From contig JAIOAU010000002.1 in assembly GCA_019873655.1 (NCBI GenBank), positions 151,311 to 215,310 of the forward strand: 64,000 nt of DNA, in the 5' to 3' direction. Below, in pieces: positions 9,627-18,380 of the stretch. The notes below the pieces were generated by a model that saw only the letters and a list, made by a program, of their open reading frames with translations, did no database searches and was not told where the DNA came from. A program made the translations under genes and the position numbers. Numbering within the stretch: position 1 is the stretch's first letter; each line of letters begins with the position of its first letter. The DNA comes from Chloroflexota bacterium. Lineage in GTDB: Bacteria > Chloroflexota > Anaerolineae > Anaerolineales > Villigracilaceae.

Positions 9627-10823
9627 ATGGCCAACGAACAGTTGGAGTATTTCACCGCTCTGAGCAACACCATTTCCAAAGGGGAATGGAAATCTGCGTT
9701 GGACGCCATGTTTGTCGCCTTGCGCAAGCGTTTCGTCTTCGACAATCTGGCGATTTACCGCGTGGACAACGAGCCGGGGCGCAACCTGCCCGAAGTGATC
9801 TACGCCCGGGCGGTCGGCCGGGGAAAGAGCCGGGAGGCGGACGCCTCGTGGGGGGAGAACATCGCCAACCAGGTGATTTCGAGCGGCCGGATGATGATTT
9901 TGAGCCCCGAAAAACCTTCGGAAGACCGGATTGCCATGCCCTATCTGCTCGGTCTGCCGCTCGATTTTCCGGTCGCGAAAGGGGCTTTGGTGTTCGTCCG
10001 TTTTGGCGGGCCGCCTTACCTGGATGAACATCTTCCAATGGCCGTCTTGGGAGCGGCGCTGGGAGCGCGCATTCTGGAGCGCCGTCAGTTGCAGGAGCAG
10101 ATTGCCTTGTTCGAGCAGGCCCGCTACCGGGCGCAGTTGCAAGATGATTTCATTGCTACGATTTCCCACGACTTGCATACGCCGCTTGGATTCATCAAAG
10201 GGTATGCGACCTCGCTGCTCCGTTCCGACACCGTTTGGGACGCTGCCACGCAACGCGAATTCTTGACAATTATTGACGAAGAGACCGATCATCTGATTGC
10301 TCTGATCGACCGTCTGCTCGATTCTTCGCGGCTGCAGACCGGCATGCTGGCGATGGATTTCCAGCCGGTCGTCCTCGATAAACTGATTCGCGATGTGGTT
10401 CAGCGGATGAGCAGTCGCTGCCCGGACCTAAGCGTTTCTCTCAAGATGGGCAAGTTGCCGGCCATCCAGGCCGATAACGTCCGGCTGGGGCAGGTTTTCG
10501 AAAATCTGCTCGACAACGCCGTCAAATATGCCCCCGGTTCGCCCGTGACGATTCGTGCCGAGGCGCGCGATCAGGCCATCGTGCTGACGTTTTCCGACCG
10601 GGGTCCGGGCATCCCGGTCGAACATCTGCCTTATGTGTTCGAACGCTTTTACCGCGTCCCGGGTCAGACAAGTCAGCGCGGCACCGGTCTGGGGCTTTTT
10701 ATTTGCAAACAAATCGTCCAGGCTCACCATGGGCAGATCGCGGTGGAAACGGCGCCTGGAAAAGGGACGACATTTCGCATCGAACTTCCTGTCTCACAGG
10801 AGGGGAAAGGGAAGCAGCCATGA
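9627..10823 (+). CDS. GAF-domain histidine kinase
   Basis: The 398-residue soluble kinase has an N-terminal GAF-like sensor (residues about 5-155), a short coiled coil, phosphoacceptor H181 in ISHDLHTPLGF, and an ATPase domain with NLLDNAVKYAP, DRGPGIP, FERFYR and RGTGLGLFI. The signal is unknown and probably cytoplasmic. It overlaps the following response regulator by four bases (ATGA), so the two are almost certainly a cognate pair. It lies 15 bases after another kinase, so the unit encodes two kinases for one visible regulator. Confidence 0.88.
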   Translation: MANEQLEYFTALSNTISKGEWKSALDAMFVALRKRFVFDNLAIYRVDNEPGRNLPEVIYARAVGRGKSREADASWGENIANQVISSGRMMILSPEKPSEDRIAMPYLLGLPLDFPVAKGALVFVRFGGPPYLDEHLPMAVLGAALGARILERRQLQEQIALFEQARYRAQLQDDFIATISHDLHTPLGFIKGYATSLLRSDTVWDAATQREFLTIIDEETDHLIALIDRLLDSSRLQTGMLAMDFQPVVLDKLIRDVVQRMSSRCPDLSVSLKMGKLPAIQADNVRLGQVFENLLDNAVKYAPGSPVTIRAEARDQAIVLTFSDRGPGIPVEHLPYVFERFYRVPGQTSQRGTGLGLFICKQIVQAHHGQIAVETAPGKGTTFRIELPVSQEGKGKQP

Positions 10824-11512
10824 CGACGCGTATTCTGGTGGTCGATGACGAACCGCGTTACCTGCGCCTCTTGGAAGCCAATCTGCTTACCGAGGGCTAT
10901 GAGGTCATCGCCGTGGACAATGGCCCTGAGGCGCTGGAGGTCTTTTCGACCCAGCCGGTGGACCTGATTCTGCTCGACATTCTGCTGCCTGGCATGGACG
11001 GGTTTACCGTATGTCAGCGCATTCGGCAATTTTCCAGCGTCCCGATCATCATGCTGACGGCCAAGGGCGAAGAACAAGACCGGGTGCGGGGCCTGGATGT
11101 GGGCGCGGATGACTATCTGGTCAAGCCGTTTTCGGTGATGGAGTTGCTGGCGCGCGTCCGGGCCGTGCTGCGGCGGGCGCAAGTCAGCGAGGCCGGGCAA
11201 GAGCGTTTCTTTACGCACGGCGATTTGCGCATCGACTTTGCCCGCGCCGAGGTCTGGTTGGGCGATCAGCCCGTCTATCTTTCGGCCACCGAGTATCGGC
11301 TGTTGCTGCAATTTTCTCACAACATCGGGAAAATCCTGACGGCCGAAGAATTGCTCACCAGCGTTTGGGGGCCGGAATATCGCGAGGACAAGGAAATTTT
11401 GTGGGTGACCATTGCTCGTCTGCGCCAGAAGGTGGAAAAGGACCCGCACTCGCCGCGTCACATCGTGACCCGGTCGGGGCTGGGCTATCTGATGCCGCCG
11501 CTGGAGGAGTGA
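10820..11512 (+). CDS. OmpR/PhoB-family response regulator
   Basis: The 230-residue protein has a receiver domain with the acidic pair D10/E11, phosphoacceptor D53 (LILLDILLPGMDG), the Thr and Lys switch residues (IIMLTAKGE, DYLVKPF), and a C-terminal winged helix (LSATEYRLLLQFSHNIGKIL, with RLRQKVEKDP) that binds DNA. It should change transcription when phosphorylated by the adjacent GAF kinase. The ATG overlaps the kinase stop codon, which indicates coupled translation. Target genes are unknown. Confidence 0.92.
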   Translation: MTTRILVVDDEPRYLRLLEANLLTEGYEVIAVDNGPEALEVFSTQPVDLILLDILLPGMDGFTVCQRIRQFSSVPIIMLTAKGEEQDRVRGLDVGADDYLVKPFSVMELLARVRAVLRRAQVSEAGQERFFTHGDLRIDFARAEVWLGDQPVYLSATEYRLLLQFSHNIGKILTAEELLTSVWGPEYREDKEILWVTIARLRQKVEKDPHSPRHIVTRSGLGYLMPPLEE

Positions 11513-11525
11513 GGAAGGAAGGATT

Positions 11526-12686
11526 ATGGAAGGCGAGGAGTCTTTAAGTGTTCTGATCGTTGACCAGGATGCCGCCAGCCGCAATTATCTGTCGGTGATG
11601 CTGCGCCGGGCTGGTTATACGGTTCTGACGGCGCCCTCGGCCCGCGAGGGTCTCATCTCGATTTGGCGGGATTTGCCCGCGCTGGCGATTTTCGACCCCG
11701 CTCTTGCCGATATGCCCGCTGTCGAGATGGTGCGGCGTCTGCGCCAGGACCGGCGCACAGAACGCATGCCGCTGGTGGCTCTGAGCAGCAGGGAAAACGC
11801 TGAGGAGATGAACGCGCTCCTTTCGGCCGGCTGCAACGATTATCTGGTCAAATCCGGTCAGACGGTTCCTCAACTGCTCCAACTCATCCCGCGCCTGTTG
11901 CGCCAGCAGACGGATGTCAAGAAGGGCGGCTATTTGGTCGTCTTCTTGAGCGCCAAAGGCGGCACCGGCACCTCCTCCTTGTGCGCCAACGTGGCGATGT
12001 GCCTGGGCAAGAACAAACCCGACGCCTCGGTGGTGGTCGCGGACATGGTCTTGCCGATTGGTTCGATTGCCAGCATCGTAGGTTACAACGATCGCCTCAA
12101 TCTCATCAGCGTTGCGATGCAGAGTCCCGACCTGATCACGGCTCGCTATTTCAAAGAACATCTGCCGAAGATCAATGAATGGTACTTTCGTTTGCTAGCC
12201 GGTTCGCCCGACCCGGATGTCGCCAACCAGTTGCCCGGCGACCGGCTGGGACCCGTCGTCTCCGGGCTCCAGGAAGCATTCGATTACGTGTTCATCGACC
12301 TTGGCCGCTCTCTTTCGCGTTTGAGCCTGCCGATCATCCTGCACGCCGATGTGCTGGCGTTGGTGCTGAGTACGGAGATGGCCTCGGTCACGCTGACGCA
12401 AACCGTCTGGTCTTACTTGCAGGCGCAAGGAGTCGATTCCCGGCGCGTCTATGCCATTCTCAACCGCGCGGTGGGATTGGAGGGGTTGACCAAGGCCGAA
12501 GCCGAGCAAATGCTCAATTTGCCGATTCAGTATGCCATGCCGTATATGGGCGGCAATTTCTCTCTGGCCAACAACCGCCACGAGCCGGTGGCGACCAAAT
12601 TCCCTCTCGACGCCGCTACCCTGACCCTCAACCAGATGGCCGATCAGATTGCCGATCTGGCCCAACGGTTGCGGCGCGGCGGCTAA
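11526..12686 (+). CDS. TadZ/CpaE-like receiver plus MinD-type ATPase
   Basis: Residues 1-130 form a receiver-like domain with D57 at the phosphorylation position (LAIFDP) and a Lys in DYLVKSG. Residues about 135-386 form a ParA/MinD-type domain beginning VVFLSAKGGTGTSSLCANVA. Proteins of this design (TadZ/CpaE) position tight-adherence pilus machinery. The signature Lys of KGG is present (K144), but the P-loop Lys of GKT/S is replaced by Thr (GTGTSS), so ATP hydrolysis may be weak or absent. No pilus genes are nearby. It follows the response regulator by 13 bases, so a role in that signalling operon is possible. Confidence 0.78.
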   Translation: MEGEESLSVLIVDQDAASRNYLSVMLRRAGYTVLTAPSAREGLISIWRDLPALAIFDPALADMPAVEMVRRLRQDRRTERMPLVALSSRENAEEMNALLSAGCNDYLVKSGQTVPQLLQLIPRLLRQQTDVKKGGYLVVFLSAKGGTGTSSLCANVAMCLGKNKPDASVVVADMVLPIGSIASIVGYNDRLNLISVAMQSPDLITARYFKEHLPKINEWYFRLLAGSPDPDVANQLPGDRLGPVVSGLQEAFDYVFIDLGRSLSRLSLPIILHADVLALVLSTEMASVTLTQTVWSYLQAQGVDSRRVYAILNRAVGLEGLTKAEAEQMLNLPIQYAMPYMGGNFSLANNRHEPVATKFPLDAATLTLNQMADQIADLAQRLRRGG

Positions 12687-12703
12687 AGGGACCGTTTCTC
12701 TGC

Positions 12704-12709
12704 TATAAT
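12704..12709 (+). promoter_or_regulatory. Possible -10 box before the double-HTH gene
   Basis: TATAAT lies 33 bases before the ATG at 12743, in the gap after the TadZ-like gene. No convincing -35 box is seen. Confidence 0.4.
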
Positions 12710-12742
12710 GATTTCATCCTACCTCCATTGTCCGAGGCGTCT

Positions 12743-13420
12743 ATGAGCGTAAAAGACCAGGTCAACATTCGAACCCGCAAATTGGGCGTCCTCATCCGAG
12801 ACGCCCGTTTAGCCGCCCGTAAAACTCTCAGCGAATGCGCCCGGGCAATTGGCGTGACTCCTGGCACGCTGCGCGCCTGGGAGGAAGGACGCCGGGCCCC
12901 TTCTCTGCCCGAGTTGGAAGTGCTGGCTTATTTCCTCGGCTTGCCCATCCGTCATTTTTGGGGCAAAGAGGCCATCTCGGACAATCCGCCGCCGACCGAG
13001 GCGCTCAATTTGCCGGTGTTGGTAGGGGTGCGGCAGCGGAAGGTGGGGGCCTTGCTGCGCCAGGAGCGCGAGAAGGCCAGTCTCTCCCTGCGGGCGCTTG
13101 CCGAGCAGACGGGGCTGTCCACTGCCCGCATCAAATCCTATGAACTGGGCGAACGCCCGATTCCCCTGCCCGATCTGGAGGTCATGATGAACATCCTGGG
13201 CGGGCAGGTCGAGAGTCTGTTCGACCAGACCGGGCCGATTGGTCTGTGGATGATTCAACAGCGCGCCATTCAGGATTTTCTGGATTTGCCGCCCGAATTG
13301 CAAGCCTTTGTCTGCAAGCCGGTCAACCGGCCGTATCTGGAACTGGCTCTCAAACTCAGCACCCTCTCTACCGAACGGCTGCGCTCGGTGGCCGAGGGTT
13401 TGCTCGACATTACTTTCTGA
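12743..13420 (+). CDS. Transcriptional regulator with two Xre-type HTH domains
   Basis: The 225-residue protein has two lambda-repressor-like helix-turn-helix domains in tandem: residues about 11-65 (RLAARKTLSECARAIGVTPG, then LRAWEEGRRAPSLPELEVLA) and about 100-155 (LRALAEQTGLSTARIKSYEL). A C-terminal helical tail follows. Two DNA-binding units in one chain could contact two half-sites without dimerisation. It starts a small unit with the TPR and GNAT genes, six bases before the first of these. Targets are unknown. I call it from the HTH pattern alone. Confidence 0.82.
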   Translation: MSVKDQVNIRTRKLGVLIRDARLAARKTLSECARAIGVTPGTLRAWEEGRRAPSLPELEVLAYFLGLPIRHFWGKEAISDNPPPTEALNLPVLVGVRQRKVGALLRQEREKASLSLRALAEQTGLSTARIKSYELGERPIPLPDLEVMMNILGGQVESLFDQTGPIGLWMIQQRAIQDFLDLPPELQAFVCKPVNRPYLELALKLSTLSTERLRSVAEGLLDITF

Positions 13421-13426
13421 GTTCCT

Positions 13427-13960
13427 ATGATGACGTCTCTCTCTCCCGAACAATTAGCGGACGAAGCCCGGCGCCTTTACCAGGCCGGCGATTTTGCAGC
13501 CGCGGCCGAGGCCTATGGCCGCGCCGCCGAAGCCTACGCAGGAGCCCAGGACGCTTTGATGGCGGCCGAGATGCGCAACAATCAGGCGGTTAGTCTGCTG
13601 CGCGCCCGGCGGCCGGAGGCCGCTCTGAGCGCTGTCCAGGGAACGGACGCCGTCTTCGAGCAGGCCGGCGATTGGAAACGCCAGGGAATGGCCCTGGCCA
13701 ATCTGGCCAGCGCGCTGGAGGCCTTGAAGCGCAGGAAAGAAGCGATGACCTATTATCAGCGCGCCGCCGACGCGCTCGAAAAGGCCGGCGAAGGCGATTT
13801 GCGCGTCGAAATCATGCAATTGCTGGCGATGGATTATCTGCGCCGGGGCAAGTTCTTCGACGCCGTGCTGGCGCTTCAATCGGGCATGGCGGGCGTCAAG
13901 AATCCGACGCCGCGCCAAAAACTCTTCAAAAAACTGCTCTTCCTGCGTCTATGGCGATAG
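13427..13960 (+). CDS. TPR-repeat protein
   Basis: The 177-residue, Ala-rich helical protein has at least three tetratricopeptide units (for example ARRLYQAGDFAAAAEAYGRA, ALANLASALEALKRRKEAMT, AMDYLRRGKFFDAVLALQSG). It has no signal peptide or membrane segment, so it is a cytoplasmic scaffold or adaptor. It overlaps the GNAT gene by 10 bases and is therefore likely co-expressed with it. No specific partner can be named. MM at the start leaves 13430 as an alternative start. Confidence 0.75.
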   Translation: MMTSLSPEQLADEARRLYQAGDFAAAAEAYGRAAEAYAGAQDALMAAEMRNNQAVSLLRARRPEAALSAVQGTDAVFEQAGDWKRQGMALANLASALEALKRRKEAMTYYQRAADALEKAGEGDLRVEIMQLLAMDYLRRGKFFDAVLALQSGMAGVKNPTPRQKLFKKLLFLRLWR

Positions 13961-14817
13961 AGTCCGGGGCGCGCATCCGCTCGGCGGTCTTTGCCGACCA
14001 GCGGCGGCTTGCCAGCCTCTTCAACGGCGACGTCCTCCTGCACCGCCACCTCGATTGGCGCAAGCCCCTCGATTGGATCGGGACTCCGCCCTTCCTGGTC
14101 TTAGAAGAATACGACCAAATTTTGGCCGCCCTGGCCTGCCCGCCCGACCCGCAGGGGATTGCTTGGGTGCGCCTGTTCGTTGCGACTGGCCGCTTGCCTG
14201 TCCGGGATGCCTGGTTTCCTTTGTGGGAGGCCGCCCGGCGCGACCTGGCCAGCCGCGGCGGTTTTGTTGCCGCGGCGATTGCCTTGCAGCCCTGGTTTGT
14301 GGATGTATTGGAAGCCAGCCGTTTCGAATTGCGCCAGCACATCGTCATGCTCGAGCGAGAATCCCAGGCGGCGGTCGGTTATTCCCTGCCGGACAATGTC
14401 GCTTTGCGTTTGATGATGCCTTACGATTTGCCGGCAGTGGCCGAGGTCGACGCCGCGGCCTTCGAGCCGCTTTGGCAGAACAGCCTGTCGGCCCTGGAGT
14501 GGGCTTATCCGCAGGCGATCGTTGCGACGGTGGCCGAACAGGATGGCCGCCTGGTCGGGTATCAAATCAGCACGCCCAATCCCCTCGGCGCTCATTTGGC
14601 CCGTCTGGCGGTCTGTCCCGACATGCAGGGACACGGCGTGGGATTTGCCCTGATCGCCGACCTTGTCCAGCGGCTGGCGCGCCGCCGCATCTACCGACTG
14701 ACGGTCAACACCCAGAGCGACAACGCGGCTTCTTTGAAGTTGTACCAGCAAATGGGTTTCCGCCTTACCCATGAACGGTATCCGGTGTATTGTATGCAAG
14801 TGGAAGGAGGTGCATGA
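13951..14817 (+). CDS. GNAT-family N-acetyltransferase
   Basis: The 288-residue protein has a GNAT domain in its C-terminal half (about 150-288). It includes the acetyl-CoA binding motif A region (LARLAVCPDMQGHGVGFALI, with the QGHGVG loop) and motif B (NTQSDNAASLKLYQQMGF). The N-terminal half is also weakly GNAT-like and may be a degenerate second domain. The acceptor is unknown. The ATG at 13951 lies inside the end of the TPR gene. The stop overlaps the start region of the V4R gene. Confidence 0.82.
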   Translation: MAIESGARIRSAVFADQRRLASLFNGDVLLHRHLDWRKPLDWIGTPPFLVLEEYDQILAALACPPDPQGIAWVRLFVATGRLPVRDAWFPLWEAARRDLASRGGFVAAAIALQPWFVDVLEASRFELRQHIVMLERESQAAVGYSLPDNVALRLMMPYDLPAVAEVDAAAFEPLWQNSLSALEWAYPQAIVATVAEQDGRLVGYQISTPNPLGAHLARLAVCPDMQGHGVGFALIADLVQRLARRRIYRLTVNTQSDNAASLKLYQQMGFRLTHERYPVYCMQVEGGA

Positions 14818-15437
14818 TGGTCAGCACAGACGAGGCTGTCATTGTCAACGCTTTGGTCCGACAGGCGTTGGTCGCGGCGCAGGAGGTCATGGGGGAGAAC
14901 GGCTTACATGCCGTCTTGCGCAGCAGCGGGTTGGAGCGGTTCATTGACAACCTGCCGCCGGATAACCTGGAGCCGGGAATCAAAACCGTCGAATACGCCC
15001 GTCTGAACGAAGCCATCGAGGCCTTCTACGGCCGCGGCGGGCGCGGCATGCTGCGCCGGATTGGGAAAGCGTCTTTTCAGTACGGCGTCCGCGAGCAGGG
15101 CGCTTTGCTCGGTCTGGCTGGCGCGGCCCTCAAACTGGTCCCGCAGCATGGGCGCATCAAATTCATCCTGAATGCGCTGGTCAATGCGCTCAAGAAGACC
15201 AACCCCCAAGTCGACGCCTGGGTCGAAGAGAAGGATGGAAAACTGGCCTATATCGAATCGACCTGCGCGATTTGCAAAGGGCGGACCAGCGACGCGCCCA
15301 TTTGTCATTTGTACGTCGGCTCGATTGGGGAGGCGGTTCGTTGGGCCACCGGCCAGGAATATGAAATCATCGAAACCCATTGCATTGCCAAGGGCGATCC
15401 CTATTGCCGCTTCGAGGTGGGGGAGGTGAGAACATGA
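14817..15437 (+). CDS. V4R-domain protein, copy 1
   Basis: The 206-residue protein ends in a V4R (4-vinyl reductase-like) domain with the cysteine-containing pattern STCAICKGRTSDAPICHLY, then SIGEAVRWATGQEYEIIETH and CIAKGDPYCRFEV. V4R domains bind small hydrophobic molecules or metal and act as sensors or enzyme parts. ATG 14817 is chosen because the AGGAGGT at 14805-14811 is spaced five bases from it; ATG 14814 is an alternative. A diverged paralogue of exactly the same length follows, overlapping by four bases. Confidence 0.75.
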   Translation: MVSTDEAVIVNALVRQALVAAQEVMGENGLHAVLRSSGLERFIDNLPPDNLEPGIKTVEYARLNEAIEAFYGRGGRGMLRRIGKASFQYGVREQGALLGLAGAALKLVPQHGRIKFILNALVNALKKTNPQVDAWVEEKDGKLAYIESTCAICKGRTSDAPICHLYVGSIGEAVRWATGQEYEIIETHCIAKGDPYCRFEVGEVRT

Positions 15438-16054
15438 CCGCCGAGGGTGTGGCGCGCGTCTTCTCCCCGTCTTTGCTGATTCATTTTGTGGATGTGCTCC
15501 GTCAGGAAGTGGGCGCGGAGAAATGGCCTCTCATCCTGGCGGGGGTTCATCTTTCCTCCGCCATGTTCGAGAAAGAGAGTCTGGAGGCCCTCGATGGCGC
15601 CGGCGCAGCAGACCTCTATGCCCGCGCCCAGCAGGCATTGCGTCTCTTCTATGGACGCGGGGCGCGCGGCATTTTGATTCGCGTCGGTTTTGGGTTGTGG
15701 GAACGGCTGGCCGCCTCCGCCTCTTTTGTGGAGAAGGCCGAACTCCATGTGTTGCGCAGTTTGCCTGCTCCGGCCAGGCCGCGGCGGGCGCTGGAGGTAC
15801 TGGCCGCCCGTCTGCGCGAGGGCGGCGGCAGCATCTCGATTCACACCCTGGACCTGGATTTGCTACTGGCCGACCATTCCAGTCCGAGCACGCTCGGCCA
15901 GTCAGACGAGTCTCCCATTTGCTACGTGACCCTGGGCCTGATTCAGGCCGCCCTGCGCTGGGCTACCGGCCGCGAATTCGACGTCGAAGAAATCGCCTGC
16001 AGGGCTACAGGACAGACGGCCTGCGAATTCAGAATCAAAGTCGGAGGTAGTTGA
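15434..16054 (+). CDS. V4R-like protein, copy 2
   Basis: The 206-residue protein shares architecture with the preceding gene: an N-terminal helical half with FYGRGARGILIRVGFGLWER (copy 1 has FYGRGGRGMLRRIGKASFQY) and a C-terminal V4R half with LGLIQAALRWATGREFDVEE and CRATGQTACEFRI. The cysteine pattern is reduced: copy 1 has CAIC...C, whereas here only ICYV and the last two Cys remain. The pair arose by tandem duplication. ATGA overlap with copy 1 suggests equal expression and perhaps a heterodimer. Confidence 0.7.
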   Translation: MTAEGVARVFSPSLLIHFVDVLRQEVGAEKWPLILAGVHLSSAMFEKESLEALDGAGAADLYARAQQALRLFYGRGARGILIRVGFGLWERLAASASFVEKAELHVLRSLPAPARPRRALEVLAARLREGGGSISIHTLDLDLLLADHSSPSTLGQSDESPICYVTLGLIQAALRWATGREFDVEEIACRATGQTACEFRIKVGGS

Positions 16055-16057
16055 TTT

Positions 16058-16879
16058 ATGGAATGGACCTGGAAATCATTCGATGGCCTCGACATGTTCG
16101 GGCGCGGCTGGATCCCGGAAGGCAAGCCCAAGGCTGTCATCGTGCTGGTTCATGGCCTGGGCGAACATTGCGGGCGCTACGATCATGTGGGCCAAATGCT
16201 GGCCGGGAACGGTTATGCTTTGCTGGCCTTTGACCTGCGCGGCCACGGCAAGTCCGGCGGACAGCGGGGCCACGCGCCCTCTATCGAAGCCTTTATGAGG
16301 GACATTGACGAAATGCTCGCCCAGGCGGCCGCCCGCTATCCGGGCCTGCCGCAATTTATCTACGGCCATAGTTTGGGCGGCATTTTGGTCTTGAACTACG
16401 TCTTGCGCCGCAAGCCGGCGCTGGCCGGGGCGCTGGTCTCGTCGCCGGGCCTGCGCACGGCGCTCGAGGCCCAGAAGGCGAAGGTGGCGCTTGCCAAACT
16501 GTTGGGCGCTCTGATGCCGACCGGCGGCCTTCCCAGCGGGCTGGACGCCAATATGATTTCCCGCGACCCCGAGGTGGTTAAGCGTTACAAAGAAGACCCT
16601 CTTGTCCATGACAAGATCACCTTTGGCATGGCCAAGGAATTGATGGGCGCGATTGCCTGGGCTTTTGAACACGCCAGCGAGTTCTCGATTCCGCTCCTGC
16701 TCATGCACGGGACGGCCGACCAGATCGCTTTCGACCGCGGCAGTAAAGAATTTGCCGCCAGCGTCAAGGGCGATTGCACGCTGAAACTCTGGGAGGGCCT
16801 CTATCACGAGCCTCACAACGAGCCGGAAAAACAGGAAGTGTTCCGCTTTATGCTGGATTGGCTAAAAGCGCACTGTTGA
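16058..16879 (+). CDS. Alpha/beta hydrolase, monoacylglycerol-lipase-like
   Basis: The 273-residue protein has the order of a monoglyceride lipase or lysophospholipase: oxyanion region VLVHGLGEHCGRYDHV, then FDLRGHGKSGGQRGH, nucleophile elbow GHSLGG, acid in LLLMHGTADQIAFD, and the late His in GLYHEPHNEPEK. It should hydrolyse a lipid ester in the cytoplasm. GGAGGT ends seven bases before the ATG. It closes the run of overlapping genes begun by the double-HTH regulator. The substrate is not certain. Confidence 0.85.
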   Translation: MEWTWKSFDGLDMFGRGWIPEGKPKAVIVLVHGLGEHCGRYDHVGQMLAGNGYALLAFDLRGHGKSGGQRGHAPSIEAFMRDIDEMLAQAAARYPGLPQFIYGHSLGGILVLNYVLRRKPALAGALVSSPGLRTALEAQKAKVALAKLLGALMPTGGLPSGLDANMISRDPEVVKRYKEDPLVHDKITFGMAKELMGAIAWAFEHASEFSIPLLLMHGTADQIAFDRGSKEFAASVKGDCTLKLWEGLYHEPHNEPEKQEVFRFMLDWLKAHC

Positions 16880-16932
16880 TTCTGCGTGACCGATGATTTT
16901 CGTGTAGCCAATATCCTAAAACGATCCTGGCG

Positions 16933-17781
16933 ATGACCATCGGCGAATGGCTCGAAAGAGCGGCTGCCCGTTTGCGCAGGCAGAGCGAGACGGCCGAGTT
17001 GGACGCCCAGGTGCTGCTGGCCAAAATTCTGGGGCGGCCGCGCGCCTGGCTGCTGGCCCATCCGGAAGTCGCCCTTACCCAGGAGCAAGCAGACCTCCTC
17101 GAGAAAGCGCTGACGCGTCTGAGACGCGGCGAACCCCTCCCTTATGTGCTGGGGGAGTGGGAGTTCTTTGGCTTGTCCTTCCTGGTAACCCCGGAGGTCT
17201 TGATTCCCCGGCCCGAGACCGAACTTCTGGTTGAGCGCGCCCTGGAATGGCTGCGGACTCACCCTGGTCGGCGGCGTCTGCTGGACGTGGGCACCGGCTC
17301 GGGGTGTATCGCCGTTGCCTTGGCGGTCAACGTCCCGGATTTGAACGTTCTCGCCACCGACATTTCTTCTTCTGCCCTCGAGGTGGCGCGCCGCAACGCC
17401 GCTCGGCTGGGAGTCGAGGGGCGGGTCGAATTTGTCCAGTGGGATTTGCTGCCCGATCAACCGTCAGGCGGGGTCGAGCCTTTCGATGTGATTGCCGCGA
17501 ATTTGCCCTATATTCCGACCCGCCTTCTTCGCAAACTGGCGGTGTATCGCCGCGAACCCGTCCTCGCCCTCGACGGCGGCCAGGACGGTCTGGACCTGGT
17601 GCGCCGGCTGCTGGCGGCGGCTCCAGATTGGCTGTCTCCTGGTGGGCTGGTTTTGCTAGAAATTGAGGCCTCCGAGGGGCCGGCGGCGATGGCGCTGGCG
17701 TTCGATTTGTTCGTGCAGGCCGAGATTCACCTGTATCAAGACTTGTCGGGGCACGACCGCTTGCTGGAGATTCGGACCTAA
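16933..17781 (+). CDS. prmC: Release factor glutamine methyltransferase PrmC
   Basis: The 282-residue protein has the N-terminal helical domain, the RPETELLVERALEW block, and the SAM-binding motif LLDVGTGSGCIAVALA with downstream ATDISSSALEVARRNA. PrmC methylates the Gln of the GGQ motif in release factors RF1/RF2. The active-site motif is normally NPPY; here it is NLPY (IAANLPYIPT), so one of the two prolines is lost. Overall similarity still favours PrmC over other N5-glutamine methylases. It converges with the cobalamin gene, only six bases apart. Confidence 0.85.
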   Translation: MTIGEWLERAAARLRRQSETAELDAQVLLAKILGRPRAWLLAHPEVALTQEQADLLEKALTRLRRGEPLPYVLGEWEFFGLSFLVTPEVLIPRPETELLVERALEWLRTHPGRRRLLDVGTGSGCIAVALAVNVPDLNVLATDISSSALEVARRNAARLGVEGRVEFVQWDLLPDQPSGGVEPFDVIAANLPYIPTRLLRKLAVYRREPVLALDGGQDGLDLVRRLLAAAPDWLSPGGLVLLEIEASEGPAAMALAFDLFVQAEIHLYQDLSGHDRLLEIRT

Positions 17782-17787
17782 AGGCCT

Positions 17788-18336
17788 CTACAGTCCTTTT
17801 GCCAGAGTCGTTGACCGGCCAGCGTGTTGATTTTCGAGTAGTTCGAGCGCAAAGCACAGGGAGGAGAGCCGGTTCAGATATTGCAACGGCAGCCGATTGT
17901 TCAGTTCTTGCTGGTCTATCAGCGCCGAGATGCGCCGCTCGGCGCGGCGGACGACGGTGCGGGCCAGCGCCAGGGCTGCGCCGGCGAGCGAATCGCCGGG
18001 CAGAATGAACTCGCGCGGGATGGGGGCAACAGCAGACAACGCCTCGGCCTGCTCGTCCAGCCATTGCAGGCGCGCCGGTTCCAGGGACCGGAAGCGTTCG
18101 GCGTGGGCCGGCGCAGCGGCCACCTCGGCCATGATTTTATAGAGGTCGCGCTGAACCTCCACGAGGAGGGGCGCGGTCTGGGGCGCGGCGGCCAGGGCGC
18201 GCGCCAGCCCCAAAGCGGCGCTGGCCTCGTCGAGCGTTCCGAGCGCTTCGAAACGCGGATGATGTTTGGGCAGACGGCCCTCGCCAAGCAGGCCGGTCGT
18301 GCCGTCATCGCCTGTACGGGTGAAGAAAGTGGGCAT
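17788..18336 (-). CDS. Cob(I)alamin adenosyltransferase, PduO type
   Basis: The 182-residue protein opens MPTFFTRTGDDGTTGLLG, the nucleotide-binding signature of PduO/MMAB ATP:corrinoid adenosyltransferases, and has ALARTVVRRAERRI and LQYLNRLSSLCFALELLEN near the end. It makes adenosylcobalamin from cob(I)alamin and ATP. The ATG at 18336 is preferred to an upstream start because the family begins here. A -10 box lies exactly six bases upstream, so the mRNA is probably leaderless. It faces the adenylate cyclase gene across a short divergent promoter region. Confidence 0.9.
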   Translation of the reverse strand: MPTFFTRTGDDGTTGLLGEGRLPKHHPRFEALGTLDEASAALGLARALAAAPQTAPLLVEVQRDLYKIMAEVAAAPAHAERFRSLEPARLQWLDEQAEALSAVAPIPREFILPGDSLAGAALALARTVVRRAERRISALIDQQELNNRLPLQYLNRLSSLCFALELLENQHAGRSTTLAKGL

Positions 18337-18342
18337 GGATGA

Positions 18343-18348
18343 ATTATA
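18343..18348 (-). promoter_or_regulatory. -10 box of the cobalamin adenosyltransferase gene
   Basis: On the minus strand TATAAT ends six bases before the ATG at 18336, the same geometry as at 4489 and 21988. No clear -35 is seen. Confidence 0.6.
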
Positions 18349-18380
18349 ACCAAATGAGGGGGGAATCGAGACTTTTGGCT

